A stretch of 64,000 nucleotides of DNA from Gemmatimonas phototrophica (GTDB lineage Bacteria > Gemmatimonadota > Gemmatimonadetes > Gemmatimonadales > Gemmatimonadaceae), in assembly GCF_000695095.2 (NCBI RefSeq), contig NZ_CP011454.1, forward strand, positions 806,001-870,000. Reading direction: 5' to 3'. Within the stretch, counting starts at the first letter, position 1. The number at the start of each line of letters is the position of its first letter. The position numbers and the translations under genes are program-made. Positions 43,813 to 52,542 of the stretch are shown piece by piece. The notes beneath the pieces are model-generated. The model was not told the origin of the DNA and did no database searches. It saw only the letters and a program-made list of their open reading frames with translations.

Positions 43813-44721
43813 ATGTCCTCTGATACGCCTCTTGTCAGCGTCATTATTCCGTTTCGGAACGATGAGGCTACGATTATTTCCGCGCTCGACTCGGTATTTC
43901 AGCAAACTTGGCCCGCTGTTGAGGTTTTGCTTTGCGATGACCGGTCAGACGATCGCTCAGTGGAATTGGTTAGGGAGCGGCTTTCGCAGAACAATCGACA
44001 TGAGACCCAACTATTGTTGGCCGTTGGGGCGGGAGCGGCTGCTGCTCGAAATACGGCAATTAAAGCCATGCGCGGAGACTATGCTGCATTCCTTGATGCT
44101 GATGATCTGTGGTTCCCGCAAAAGTTAGAGCGGTGTATGGCCGAGTTGCTGTCGAGGGAGGTTCAGGTCGTCGGTCATGCCGAAGAATGGCGTCGTGAAG
44201 GGCATCCCGTTAAGGTAGTGCGCTATCGTCAGCTGCTAAGCCCGGATGTGCCATTGCCATTGAGCGTGTACCGCCAAAATCCCTTTTCGACGTCGGCCAT
44301 TGTCGTCCGACGGGAGGCGCTCATGGCCGCAGGATCATTCGACGAAAAGCTGCCAAGCGCCGAAGACTATGACTATTGGCTCCGCCTCGTGCTGGTGCCT
44401 GGAGTCCGTGTGTCCATCCTCGATGATGTGCTCGGCGTATACACCCTTCGCGAAGGAAGCGAGAGCTCACGGGTACACGCCAGACACGAGGCCATGCTGA
44501 CCATTGGGGCACGGTACGCGGCAATTGTCGCCGCCGGAAGGCTATTGCCGAAGTTGGAGCATTGGCGATATCGGTCCCGCGTTCGACTCTCGTCGGGGGT
44601 GCGATTTTTTGCGTCGGGGAAAAGAGTGCGGGGCTTGGGACTCGTTGCAGTAGCCTTGTTGCTGTGGCCTTTCCGAGGCGATGTGGTGCGACATCTGCTT
44701 GCTAGGTGGCGCAGCGCATGA
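43813..44721 (+). CDS. Glycosyltransferase family 2 (GT-A)
   Basis: A 302-residue GT-A enzyme with VSVIIPFRNDEATI, LLCDDRSDDRS and FLDADDLWFPQ. A GGAGAG ribosome site precedes ATG 43813. Its last bases overlap the start of the polysaccharide deacetylase gene (ATGA at 44718-44721), which suggests translational coupling of glycosyl transfer and deacetylation genes. It is related in layout to the GT2 gene before it but is not a close duplicate. Confidence 0.9.
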   Translation: MSSDTPLVSVIIPFRNDEATIISALDSVFQQTWPAVEVLLCDDRSDDRSVELVRERLSQNNRHETQLLLAVGAGAAAARNTAIKAMRGDYAAFLDADDLWFPQKLERCMAELLSREVQVVGHAEEWRREGHPVKVVRYRQLLSPDVPLPLSVYRQNPFSTSAIVVRREALMAAGSFDEKLPSAEDYDYWLRLVLVPGVRVSILDDVLGVYTLREGSESSRVHARHEAMLTIGARYAAIVAAGRLLPKLEHWRYRSRVRLSSGVRFFASGKRVRGLGLVAVALLLWPFRGDVVRHLLARWRSA

Positions 44722-45593
44722 GCACTTCCTCGTTCGTCCATGCCTTCACGGTAGACGTGGAGGAGTATTTTCACGTCAATGCGTTCGAACCGTTCATTGA
44801 TCGCTCGGCGTGGGAGACCTTCCCCACTCGAGTCGGAATTGGGATGGATCTGTTGTTGGATATGCTCGCGCGTCACAACGCCACAGCGACCTTTTTTGTG
44901 CTGGGGTGGGTGGCCGAACGTCAACCGGCCATTTTGAAGCGCATTGTGGACGGTGGGCACGAGGTTGCCTCGCACGGTTATTGGCACCGCCGTGTGGTAA
45001 CGGAAACCCCACAGGCGTTTGCCCTGGATGTACGTCGCGCGCGCGACGTCATTGAGCAGATCACTGGAAAGGCCGTTCAGGGCTACCGCGCGCCGAGCTT
45101 CTCCATCATTCGGGCCAGTGAATGGGCACTCGATATTTTGGCAGAGACCGGGCATCTCTACGATTCCAGCCAGTTTCCCATTCGGCGGCCGGGCTACGGT
45201 TCACCGCATGTGGCCCTCAATGCCCATCTCGTAAATACGGCGTCGGGCCCTCTCATGGAGGTACCGTTAACGGTGTGGGAGCTGTTGGGCATGCGACTCC
45301 CGGCCTCTGGCGGCGGGTGGTTTCGGCAATTTCCCGAGTGGGTCACGCTGGCGGCCTTTCGCCATTGTGCGGCCAACGGAAGAGCGGGGAACTTCTACAT
45401 CCACCCTTGGGAGCTGGACGCGCAGCAGCCCAGGCAACCGGTTTCGCTTGTGACCAGCGTGCGACATTACCGTGGCATTGAGGAAACGCCTGCGCGACTG
45501 GAGCGCCTGCTTGGCGCACTCCAATTCCGCAGTATCTGCGAAGTACACAATGCGCTGTTGTCGCAGGTGATGGGAGCGCCGCGGCATGTCTGA
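44718..45593 (+). CDS. Polysaccharide deacetylase of the exosortase-A-associated type
   Basis: A 291-residue NodB-fold enzyme that removes acetyl groups from sugar amines. The motifs are AFTVDVEEYFHV (catalytic Asp and metal Asp), EVASHGYWHRR (metal His pair) and GYRAPSFSII (Arg and Pro). The opening DVEEYFHV string is the hallmark of the deacetylase family that accompanies exosortase clusters. It has no signal peptide visible, so it may act on precursors in the cytoplasm or on the inner-membrane face. ATG 44718 overlaps the previous stop. The FemAB-like gene overlaps its 3' end by 8 bases. Confidence 0.88.
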   Translation: MSTSSFVHAFTVDVEEYFHVNAFEPFIDRSAWETFPTRVGIGMDLLLDMLARHNATATFFVLGWVAERQPAILKRIVDGGHEVASHGYWHRRVVTETPQAFALDVRRARDVIEQITGKAVQGYRAPSFSIIRASEWALDILAETGHLYDSSQFPIRRPGYGSPHVALNAHLVNTASGPLMEVPLTVWELLGMRLPASGGGWFRQFPEWVTLAAFRHCAANGRAGNFYIHPWELDAQQPRQPVSLVTSVRHYRGIEETPARLERLLGALQFRSICEVHNALLSQVMGAPRHV

Positions 45594-46617
45594 TAGCCTC
45601 ACGGTCTCGGTAGCCGGAGTTGCGCCTCAGGATTGGGATGCCTTCATTCACAGCGCTCCCGACGCCAGTCACGCCCACCGGGCGGGTTGGGGTGCCGTGT
45701 TCAGGGAGGTCTTTGGCCACGAGACGCAGTACTGGACGGTGCGCGATGCCGACGGCGGCATCGTCGCGGCCTTGCCCATTACCCTTGTGCGCAGCGCCCT
45801 TTTTGGGCGGCATGCCGTATCTGTGCCGTTCCTCACCTATGGCGGCCCGGTGGGAAGTACGGTTGGGCAGGCGCTCCTGGTTGAGCGTGCCGCGGCGCAG
45901 CTGGCCAAAGAGGGGTACCCCTCCGTGCAGCTCCGTTGTCGAAGAGAAGGCACGCTGCCGTATGTGCCGCACTTTGGGAAAGTCCTGGTCTTGCTGCCTT
46001 TACAGCCAGCTCCCGAATTACAGATGAAAGCGTTCCCGGCCAAACTGCGCAGTCAGCTGCGGCGGGCGGCCAAGGAAGGCGCAACGGCTGGTATTGGGTT
46101 GGATCGTGTGGATGCGTTCCACGCTGTCTTCGCGGAGCATATGCGAGACCTTGGCACCCCTGCCATGCCACGCCGCTTTTTCGCGGCGGTTGCCCGCACC
46201 TTTCCTGAAGAGACGCTGGTGGCCACGGTGGAGCACGAAGGGCTGCCTATTGCCGCCGGGTTTGGTTTCCTGTGGCGCAACGAATTCGAAATCACGTGGG
46301 CGTCCTCACTCATGCGATACAAACGCATGGCGCCCAACATGATGCTGTACTGGACGCTGATGGAGTACTGTATCGGGGCTGGCGTACAGATTTTCAATTT
46401 TGGCCGTTCAACACCGGAAAGCGGACCGCATCAGTTCAAGCGCCAATGGACGGATGTGGAAGAGCCACTGCCGTGGTACGAGGTGGGCAATTCCTCTGCG
46501 GTGGCGCGCCCCCAAAAGGAGTCGCGGCATTTTCAGCTGGCGGCACGTTTGTGGCAAAAACTGCCATTGCCCGTAGCAACGGCGCTTGGGCCGCGTATTG
46601 TCCGCGGTATTCCGTAA
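45586..46617 (+). CDS. FemAB-like peptidyltransferase-fold protein, PEP-CTERM-system-associated type
   Basis: A 343-residue GNAT-fold protein with SHAHRAGWGAVFREVFGHE (split), FPAKLRSQLRRAAKEG and the C-terminal INFGRST box, in the order of the FemAB-related family found beside exosortase loci. FemAB proteins transfer amino acids from aminoacyl-tRNA; the exosortase-associated group has no proven reaction. It overlaps the deacetylase gene by 8 bases and is followed by an aminotransferase gene after 10 bases. In this operon it may add an amino-acid group to the glycan, which is inference. Confidence 0.85.
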   Translation: MSDSLTVSVAGVAPQDWDAFIHSAPDASHAHRAGWGAVFREVFGHETQYWTVRDADGGIVAALPITLVRSALFGRHAVSVPFLTYGGPVGSTVGQALLVERAAAQLAKEGYPSVQLRCRREGTLPYVPHFGKVLVLLPLQPAPELQMKAFPAKLRSQLRRAAKEGATAGIGLDRVDAFHAVFAEHMRDLGTPAMPRRFFAAVARTFPEETLVATVEHEGLPIAAGFGFLWRNEFEITWASSLMRYKRMAPNMMLYWTLMEYCIGAGVQIFNFGRSTPESGPHQFKRQWTDVEEPLPWYEVGNSSAVARPQKESRHFQLAARLWQKLPLPVATALGPRIVRGIP

Positions 46618-46627
46618 GCACGTCACT

Positions 46628-47800
46628 ATGCAATTCCCCTGGAGAGCGCTGCCGCCCGCATTTACGCAGGCTCCCGTTTCCGCATTGCTGGGCCTCCTCA
46701 TTGGCCCGAAGCAACACGCGCACGCCACTTCGGCCTTACCGCAATTACTGTTGCCGCTGCTGGGGGCCAGTCAGGCGGTCTTGTGTGACTCCGGAACATC
46801 TGCACTCCGTATTGCGCTGCAGAGCACCGGCCGCGTAGGGGCGGTGGCCATGCCCGGCTTTGGCTGCTTTGATCTTGCTACGGCGGCCATTGGAGCGGGG
46901 GTTGCGGTCTGCCTGTATGACATCGACCCTAACACGCTGGCGCCAGATCTGGACTCACTGGAAAGTGTACTCCAAAATGGCGCAAGTACCGTTGTTGCGG
47001 CCTCCCTATTTGGCTACGCACCACCAATGCCGGCCATTCGAGCACTGTGCGACCGCTACGGTGCCTTCCTTATTGAGGATATCGCCCAAGGGGCCGGGGC
47101 CAGCGTCAATGACATGGTGTTGGGTTCCTGGGGCGATGCGGCCGTGTTGAGCTTTGGGCGAGGTAAGGGAACCGGCGGCGCGGGTGGTGGAGCGGTGGTA
47201 TTCCGCCAGCCAGTGCATGCCGACAGATATCCGGCGTTGGGAGTGGTGCCCAGCGCAAGAACCGGGTTGGCCGCCTTGGTGGCCCAGCAAGTCCTCAGTC
47301 ATCCTATGCTCTTCCGTCTTCCGAGCCTCCTGCCGTGGTTGCAGCTGGGGGCCACGGTATATCACGAGCCGTGGCCGCCCACAGGAATTACCGAGGCACA
47401 GGCTTGGCTCGCCGAGCAGAGCCTTGAACAGCAAGCCAGATTAACAGCCCAACGGCGGGCAGTCGCCAGCGACATCTTCCGCGCACTGAAAATGTCAGGG
47501 AATGAAGAGCAGGCCATTCGCGTGTTGCCGGGAGCTCAACCGGGATATCTGCGATTTGCCCTGCATCTGGAAAGTGAAGGAGTAGAGCAGCTGTGGGCAT
47601 GGGGGTGTCGGCGTTCGTACCCGGTCGCGCTCTCTCAATTGCCCCCCTTACTGCCCAGCATTACCGGACAGCCCGCCATTCCGGGTGCGCTTGAGGCCGT
47701 AAGGTCAATTGCTACTCTGCCAACACATCGCCACGTTTCCCCGGCTGATTTGAAACGTCTGGAGAAGGTGTTGAGTCGCCCCCTTCGCCTTTTCTCGTGA
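46628..47800 (+). CDS. DegT/DnrJ/EryC1/StrS-type aminotransferase
   Basis: A 390-residue PLP enzyme of the sugar aminotransferase family. The PLP lysine is expected at Lys180 in SFGRGKGTGGAGGG, with the Ser/Gly block CDSGTSALRIAL and VAMPGFGCFD upstream, and a Glu-Asp pair in LIEDIAQGAGA. The C-terminal half is less like the typical family (ITEAQAWLAEQS), so the sugar specificity is not clear. ATG 46628 starts 10 bases after the FemAB-like stop. Such enzymes supply amino sugars that the deacetylase and formyltransferase in this window could modify. Confidence 0.82.
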   Translation: MQFPWRALPPAFTQAPVSALLGLLIGPKQHAHATSALPQLLLPLLGASQAVLCDSGTSALRIALQSTGRVGAVAMPGFGCFDLATAAIGAGVAVCLYDIDPNTLAPDLDSLESVLQNGASTVVAASLFGYAPPMPAIRALCDRYGAFLIEDIAQGAGASVNDMVLGSWGDAAVLSFGRGKGTGGAGGGAVVFRQPVHADRYPALGVVPSARTGLAALVAQQVLSHPMLFRLPSLLPWLQLGATVYHEPWPPTGITEAQAWLAEQSLEQQARLTAQRRAVASDIFRALKMSGNEEQAIRVLPGAQPGYLRFALHLESEGVEQLWAWGCRRSYPVALSQLPPLLPSITGQPAIPGALEAVRSIATLPTHRHVSPADLKRLEKVLSRPLRLFS

Positions 47801-47816
47801 TGCAGGTGTTTGCGTG

Positions 47817-48677
47817 ATGGGTATGCCCCCGGCCAAAGATGTACTGCTCGGCAGCACGAAGGTCGACGAACGGCAACTCGCCCGAGAGGAAGAGTTCTTC
47901 CGGCGGTTGAAACTGCAGAACGGGACGTATAAAACGACGGCGCGCAATCGTATGCCGGAGCTCGATCTTGCCTGTGCTGAACTGCTGCGTGGTACAGTCG
48001 GCGTGCGCATTCTGGATATGGGAGTGTCGTCGGGGGTGACCACGGCAGACCTGCTGCAGGTGATGGCCCAATACACCGACATTGGTGAAATGGTCGCTGC
48101 CGACCTGACCGCCCACGCTAGCCTTCGGCAACTGGGCGCTTTGGGCGTGCTCTACGACGAATCGGGGTATGTGCTGCAGGTTGCCGTGGGAGGCAATGCC
48201 CGTGGCCGACCGCATGATGCTGGGAAGTCCGTGCAAAGCCAAAGTGTGGACCTTTGCATGCGGGGGGCGGGCCGTTTGCTGCAGTGGCTGGGGGTGCCGC
48301 CTGTGCCGCTGCCCCTGATGTCGGCAAGGCTACGGGGCGCTCACGCCGTTCGCTTTGTGTCGCAAGATGTGTTTGTGCGCAACGCTGGGTGGGAGGGCCA
48401 CTTTGATCTTGTACGGGTAGCCAACCTGCTGAACAGGGCCTACTTCTCCGAAGCGCAACTGCAGCAGGCGCTCGCCCACGCCATTGAGTACGTGAAGCCG
48501 ATGGGGTACTTGCTGGTCAATCGAAGTACGGATGATGGATTCAATCACGGAACCATTCTGCAGCGACAGCCGCAGGGCCACCTCAGCGTGGTACAGCGCT
48601 TTGGCAGCGGATCAGAGGTCGAGGCACTAATGGTCGCTGCAACAGGCGCCGGAGGTGGAAGCTTCGCCCCCCTTTGA
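47817..48677 (+). CDS. Class I SAM-dependent methyltransferase-like protein
   Basis: A 286-residue protein with a recognisable SAM motif I (RILDMGVSSGVTTADLL) and a later FDLVRVANLLNRAYF, as in class I methyltransferases. Downstream strands are less typical, and a CheR-like arrangement is possible. It is the last gene of the rightward operon; the O-antigen-ligase gene converges with it 7 bases away. It may methylate a sugar of the repeat unit, but this rests on context. The ATG at 47817 is used; a GTG 3 bases earlier is in frame. Confidence 0.65.
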   Translation: MGMPPAKDVLLGSTKVDERQLAREEEFFRRLKLQNGTYKTTARNRMPELDLACAELLRGTVGVRILDMGVSSGVTTADLLQVMAQYTDIGEMVAADLTAHASLRQLGALGVLYDESGYVLQVAVGGNARGRPHDAGKSVQSQSVDLCMRGAGRLLQWLGVPPVPLPLMSARLRGAHAVRFVSQDVFVRNAGWEGHFDLVRVANLLNRAYFSEAQLQQALAHAIEYVKPMGYLLVNRSTDDGFNHGTILQRQPQGHLSVVQRFGSGSEVEALMVAATGAGGGSFAPL

Positions 48678-48684
48678 TCGGCTT

Positions 48685-50025
48685 TTAACCGCGCAGTTTG
48701 GATGTCGTCACTGATATGGTAACGGCCGGTTGTGGTCTCAGGTTGAACCGGTTGCGAACGAAATGGCGACTACGCGGTGCAACACTGCCAGGCATAACGC
48801 CATTGCGTCGGTCACGTACAAGGACCTCAAACCCGATTATCAGACTGGCCAGTAGCATGAACGCCGGACTCAGTGCCGCCGTAATAAATGCGGCCCCTAC
48901 ACCAAAGGTGCACAGTGCCAAAAAGAGCGCCGACCCTGCTGCTGCAACCCGTTTATCGGGGTGAGCCTTTGGTAGGCCAACGCCAGCTGTTCTTCTCGTA
49001 AACTGAAGTCCACTGCCCAAGAGTGCTAGCAAGGCGCCAACACCAAAAATCCCAAGTTCGGCCGCGCTTTCCACGTACATGCTGTGCGGGGCGGACCACT
49101 TCCATCCACGCTCATAACCATTATCCGCACCCCAGCGCCCTTCGGCAACTTGAAATTGCCCAATCCCAACACCTGTGAGTGGACGCTTAGCAAAGTATAC
49201 GGCACCGCGCTTCCAAATCTCTTGGCGGCCGGAGATTGCGCTGGTGTTGTAGTCTTCTGAGAGCGCGGTGAGTGTGAGTAGACGATCTCTGTATGATTCA
49301 GGTGCAAGAACAATGGCGCCTATGAACGCGGGAATCATAGCTAGCCGCAGCCACGCCGGCGCAAAGCTGCGAGTGGCAAGCACCAGCAACGTGAGCATAG
49401 TTGCTACGGCTAGAAAACCCCCGCGGGAACCAGTTTTTACGACAACAAACATCCCACCTAAAAGCGCTACAAGTCCAATGGCACGCCAAGCAAAACTACG
49501 ATCACGAAGCGTCCAAACGCAGAATGGTAGACAGGTTGCTGTCACTATTGCTAAGTCATTCGGGTCGTACGAGCCGCCGAGACTTACGCGAGCGCCCTCT
49601 CCGTCGGAAATGTCAGCACCAAACCCCGCAGCAATTAGTACAAACTCTACCAGAACAACAGCGGTAGCGGTACGAAATAGTCGTTCGAGATCCTCAATCT
49701 GCCGGATGCTCAGAACCGTAATCATTACAATTGGAATGCTCGCCAGAAAGAACTGCAGCGAAATTTCGATACTTTCAGTGCGGTAATAGCTGAACGGAAC
49801 AGATAGCAGAATTGCCGCACTGAAAGCGGCTAATGCTTTGGCAGGTTTTGTCGTCCACGCCGTTGCAATTCGAGGCAGAGGGTTAGACATGGCGAGCGCT
49901 AGTGCACCAAGAGCCAGCAGTACTTTGGCAACGGGAAGGGAACCCGTAAATGAAGAGAAGGCCTCGTGCAGTCGCCCTACATTGAAGAGCAAAAATGCAA
50001 CTGCCACAACACGAAGAAGACTCAC
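48685..50025 (-). CDS. O-antigen ligase / polysaccharide polymerase-like membrane protein
   Basis: A 446-residue protein with about ten to twelve membrane helices. The Wzy_C-type periplasmic loop contains TGSRGGFLA and, later, APHSMYVESAAELG with the conserved His. Such proteins ligate O-antigen to the lipid A core or polymerise exopolysaccharide. The GTG start at 50025 overlaps the upstream GT4 stop (GTGA, 50022-50025) and is preferred; a TTG at 50055 is in frame upstream. Ligase and polymerase cannot be told apart from sequence, and the cluster has no other obvious polymerase, so it may be the Wzy of this locus. Confidence 0.85.
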   Translation of the reverse strand: MSLLRVVAVAFLLFNVGRLHEAFSSFTGSLPVAKVLLALGALALAMSNPLPRIATAWTTKPAKALAAFSAAILLSVPFSYYRTESIEISLQFFLASIPIVMITVLSIRQIEDLERLFRTATAVVLVEFVLIAAGFGADISDGEGARVSLGGSYDPNDLAIVTATCLPFCVWTLRDRSFAWRAIGLVALLGGMFVVVKTGSRGGFLAVATMLTLLVLATRSFAPAWLRLAMIPAFIGAIVLAPESYRDRLLTLTALSEDYNTSAISGRQEIWKRGAVYFAKRPLTGVGIGQFQVAEGRWGADNGYERGWKWSAPHSMYVESAAELGIFGVGALLALLGSGLQFTRRTAGVGLPKAHPDKRVAAAGSALFLALCTFGVGAAFITAALSPAFMLLASLIIGFEVLVRDRRNGVMPGSVAPRSRHFVRNRFNLRPQPAVTISVTTSKLRG

Positions 50026-51419
50026 GAGGCCAACTCCTGTGAGAATGACGTGCAATTCACTGAAGTAGGTTGCGGTATCCGCAGGACAGAATGTTCTACC
50101 GCACAGAAGAAGGCCTCTGCTTGCCTCCTTGCAGAAAACTCATCGGCCTGGGCCAGCGGTTTCGGACGAACTCCGGTCCGAAACGCGGCGATCTTTTCTT
50201 GCAACACGCGAGCAATTCCAGACACATCATAAGGAAGCACAATATCGGTTCCCGTTGACTCAAGGAGTTGGCGAGTCGCTGTGCCCTCTGGTTCCATCGC
50301 GAGTATCCACGCTGGGAAGTGCAGGTATTCGTACACCTTGCTGGGAATGCAGAGGTGAGCGCCCTGCGGCAGGTTCACAAGCAACGCGGCAGAGGCTAAC
50401 TCCAAATGAAGATTTACCTTGGGCAGGGATGGCAATACCTGAACATATTGTGAGACCCCTGCCAAATCGGCAAGATGTGTAAGCGGGACACTTCCAAATG
50501 AATCCACCTCGCCAATGAACTTTAGCTGAAAGTCCGTTGGCTGAAGTTCGAGAGTTTTTACGACCTCCGCAACCGCCGCCAAAAGGGGCCGCGGGTCCCG
50601 ATCAAGGTAAATGGCGCCAGCATAAGCAGCCACGAACGTCTGCTGAGAATGCCTCGGAAGTACAGGGTCGCCATTGTAGCCATTCCGTACCGTAATGAAA
50701 TCCGTGTTAGGATAAGAACCACGCATCACTTTTTCGGCCAGTGCGGTATTCATGGCGACAAGAGACGCTGCCGAAATTACGCGCCGTTCCAATCGGCCAG
50801 CTAGAATTAACGCAAGTGGAGAGGCCGTATTCTCCTGCATCATATCGATCTGGGCCCACGGATCGCGGAAGTCGACTATAAGCGGCAGGCCGGCCTTTGA
50901 AGCAACACGCCTAGCAATCTCAGCCGCAAAGTGCGGCGGCCCCGATGCGATTACTACATCGTATCTGTTCGTCTCAACCAGTGCTCTCGCGGCACGTTCG
51001 GCGCGTCGACCCCATGGCAGAATTCCGGTGTAGTACTGGTACGCATAGATGGTGCGCCGAAGGCAGTCCAATGAGAGTTCCCAGCGGATATCCTCACGCC
51101 TAACAATTTGCTCGCCGACGGAATTCGAAATGGCAACTCCATCCCTCCCTTGCTCGCCATTCCGGCCAAAGTTGTCGCGAAGCTTCAGTCGAATCAGATG
51201 TACAAATCTTCTGACCTGGCTGAACCAGTGATCAGGGTGTGGCACACCAAACACCCGGACCCCTTTGGCGAACTCGTGCTCGGAGGTATCCAGGCAGAAA
51301 GAAACAACATCGAATTCCCATCCTCGCTCGCCAGCAAGTTCCGTAAAGTCGGCCCATCGCTGTGCGCCAGCCGTGCGGGCGGGTGGGAAGTGGTAACTGA
51401 TCAGCAGTGCTCTAAGCAC
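50022..51419 (-). CDS. Glycosyltransferase family 4-like protein
   Basis: A 465-residue protein with the GT-B pattern of glycosyltransferases that start with ALLISYHFPPARTAGAQRW. PLIVDFRDPWAQ, ITVRNGYNGD and VNLPQGAHLCIPSKVYEYLHF fit the family (the last in place of a strict EX7E). It lies in a leftward pair with the O-antigen-ligase-like gene, which overlaps its stop. About 170 bases of apparent non-coding sequence separate its start from the IS3 element. Donor unknown. Confidence 0.85.
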   Translation of the reverse strand: MLRALLISYHFPPARTAGAQRWADFTELAGERGWEFDVVSFCLDTSEHEFAKGVRVFGVPHPDHWFSQVRRFVHLIRLKLRDNFGRNGEQGRDGVAISNSVGEQIVRREDIRWELSLDCLRRTIYAYQYYTGILPWGRRAERAARALVETNRYDVVIASGPPHFAAEIARRVASKAGLPLIVDFRDPWAQIDMMQENTASPLALILAGRLERRVISAASLVAMNTALAEKVMRGSYPNTDFITVRNGYNGDPVLPRHSQQTFVAAYAGAIYLDRDPRPLLAAVAEVVKTLELQPTDFQLKFIGEVDSFGSVPLTHLADLAGVSQYVQVLPSLPKVNLHLELASAALLVNLPQGAHLCIPSKVYEYLHFPAWILAMEPEGTATRQLLESTGTDIVLPYDVSGIARVLQEKIAAFRTGVRPKPLAQADEFSARRQAEAFFCAVEHSVLRIPQPTSVNCTSFSQELAS

Positions 51420-51627
51420 TGAATAGCTCCTGAAGAGATCACAAAATATGGACGATCTGTAGACGACCCGGCAACCTTGTTCTGTACTTGTGAAGTAGTT
51501 TATTGCTTATCGAAGGGCGGTCTCGCGAAAAATAAGCTCCTAATCGTGCCTCGAGTGCTCAGGAACACCAGGGTTTACCTTGAAGTTGAACTTCACCCGC
51601 TTCAGTAGAGCCATTGAGGTTGGGTTT

Positions 51628-52414
51628 TTAAGCGGCGATGGGTTGGCCGGCGTGCGCCTGCTCAAAGGCTAGCGGGGACCGCTGGCCAAGTGCGGAGTGC
51701 CGCCGGTGCGGGTTGTACCACCCTTCGATGTAGCGGAAGAGCGTGATTCGGGCTTCGGTGTGCGTGGCAAAACGATGTCTCGCGAGGCACTCGACTTCTA
51801 GTGTGGCGAAGAAGCTCTCGGCCATTGCGTTGTCGTACGCATCGCCATTTGAGCCCATCGATGGCCGCACGCCGAGGAGTTTACAGCGCTGCCCAAACGC
51901 AAACGCGCGATATTGCGAGCCTTGATCCGAGTGATGAATCACGTCAGTCGCGCGACGCTGCGTCGCCGCCATATTCAAGGCGTCAAGGACGATGCCGGCA
52001 TGCAGCGTGTCGCGCATGCACCATCCCACGATGCGCCGACTGAAGACATCGAGCACGACGGCGAGGTACAGAAAACCCGCCATCGTCGGGACGTACGTGA
52101 TGTCCGCGACCCAGAGCTGGTTCGGCGCGGTCGCGCGAAACGCCCGTTTAACGAGATCGGGGGCCTGGGGTCTCACGCCGTGGCCGCGTCGGCCCACGCC
52201 GCTTGGAGATGCCCTGCAGGCCCTCGGCGCGCAGCAGGCGAGCGATACGCTTCTGGCCCACGTGATGGCCGGCGTCGCGCAGATCGCCGAGCAGGCGTGC
52301 CGCGCCGTAGGAGCCGTCAGATCGCGCGTGCGCGGCACGAATGACCATGGTCAGTTCGAGGTCCCGCTTCGCCCGACGGGAGAGCGGGCGCTTCCGCCAC
52401 GCGTAGTAGCCACT
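51628..52414 (-). pseudogene. IS3-family transposase orfB, C-terminal part, frameshifted
   Basis: The rve integrase domain is present: WVADITYV (first Asp), HHSDQGSQY (second Asp) and AMAESFFATLEVE (Glu), ending in the HRRHSALGQRSP box. The upstream HTH_21 part (…SGYYAWRKRP to RLLRAEGLQGISKRRG) is in a different frame; the switch lies near 52165-52200, where an insertion or deletion is needed. The N-terminal 20 codons are 2 kb away at 54478-54539, because the IS21 element entered at 52414/52415. The gene is dead by two independent lesions. Confidence 0.88.
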
Positions 52415-52466
52415 TGTCATCACCAATGTGAAATTGCCCAGAATCACCAAGTAGAATTGCACACTT
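52415..52466 (+). repeat. IS21 left terminal repeat
   Basis: Begins TGTCATCACCAATGTGAAATT and includes the inner repeat AAGTAGAATTGCACACTT. It mirrors the right end with moderate identity; the innermost AGAATTGCACACTT is identical to the inner repeat of the right end read on the other strand. Confidence 0.82.
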
Positions 52467-52542
52467 GGGAGCTTTCCTGCGGGGCCCTCCGCGGGCCTCG
52501 TGCCGACGCGACCTTGGTCTCTTCCCGTCGGGGAGGAGACTG

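Noticed and set aside
51628-52462. Programmed frameshifting to make an OrfAB fusion at the break in the IS3 orfB
   Set aside because: Programmed shifts in this family occur at the orfA/orfB junction (here near 54536), not in the middle of orfB; the break near 52165-52200 is better read as a decay mutation.
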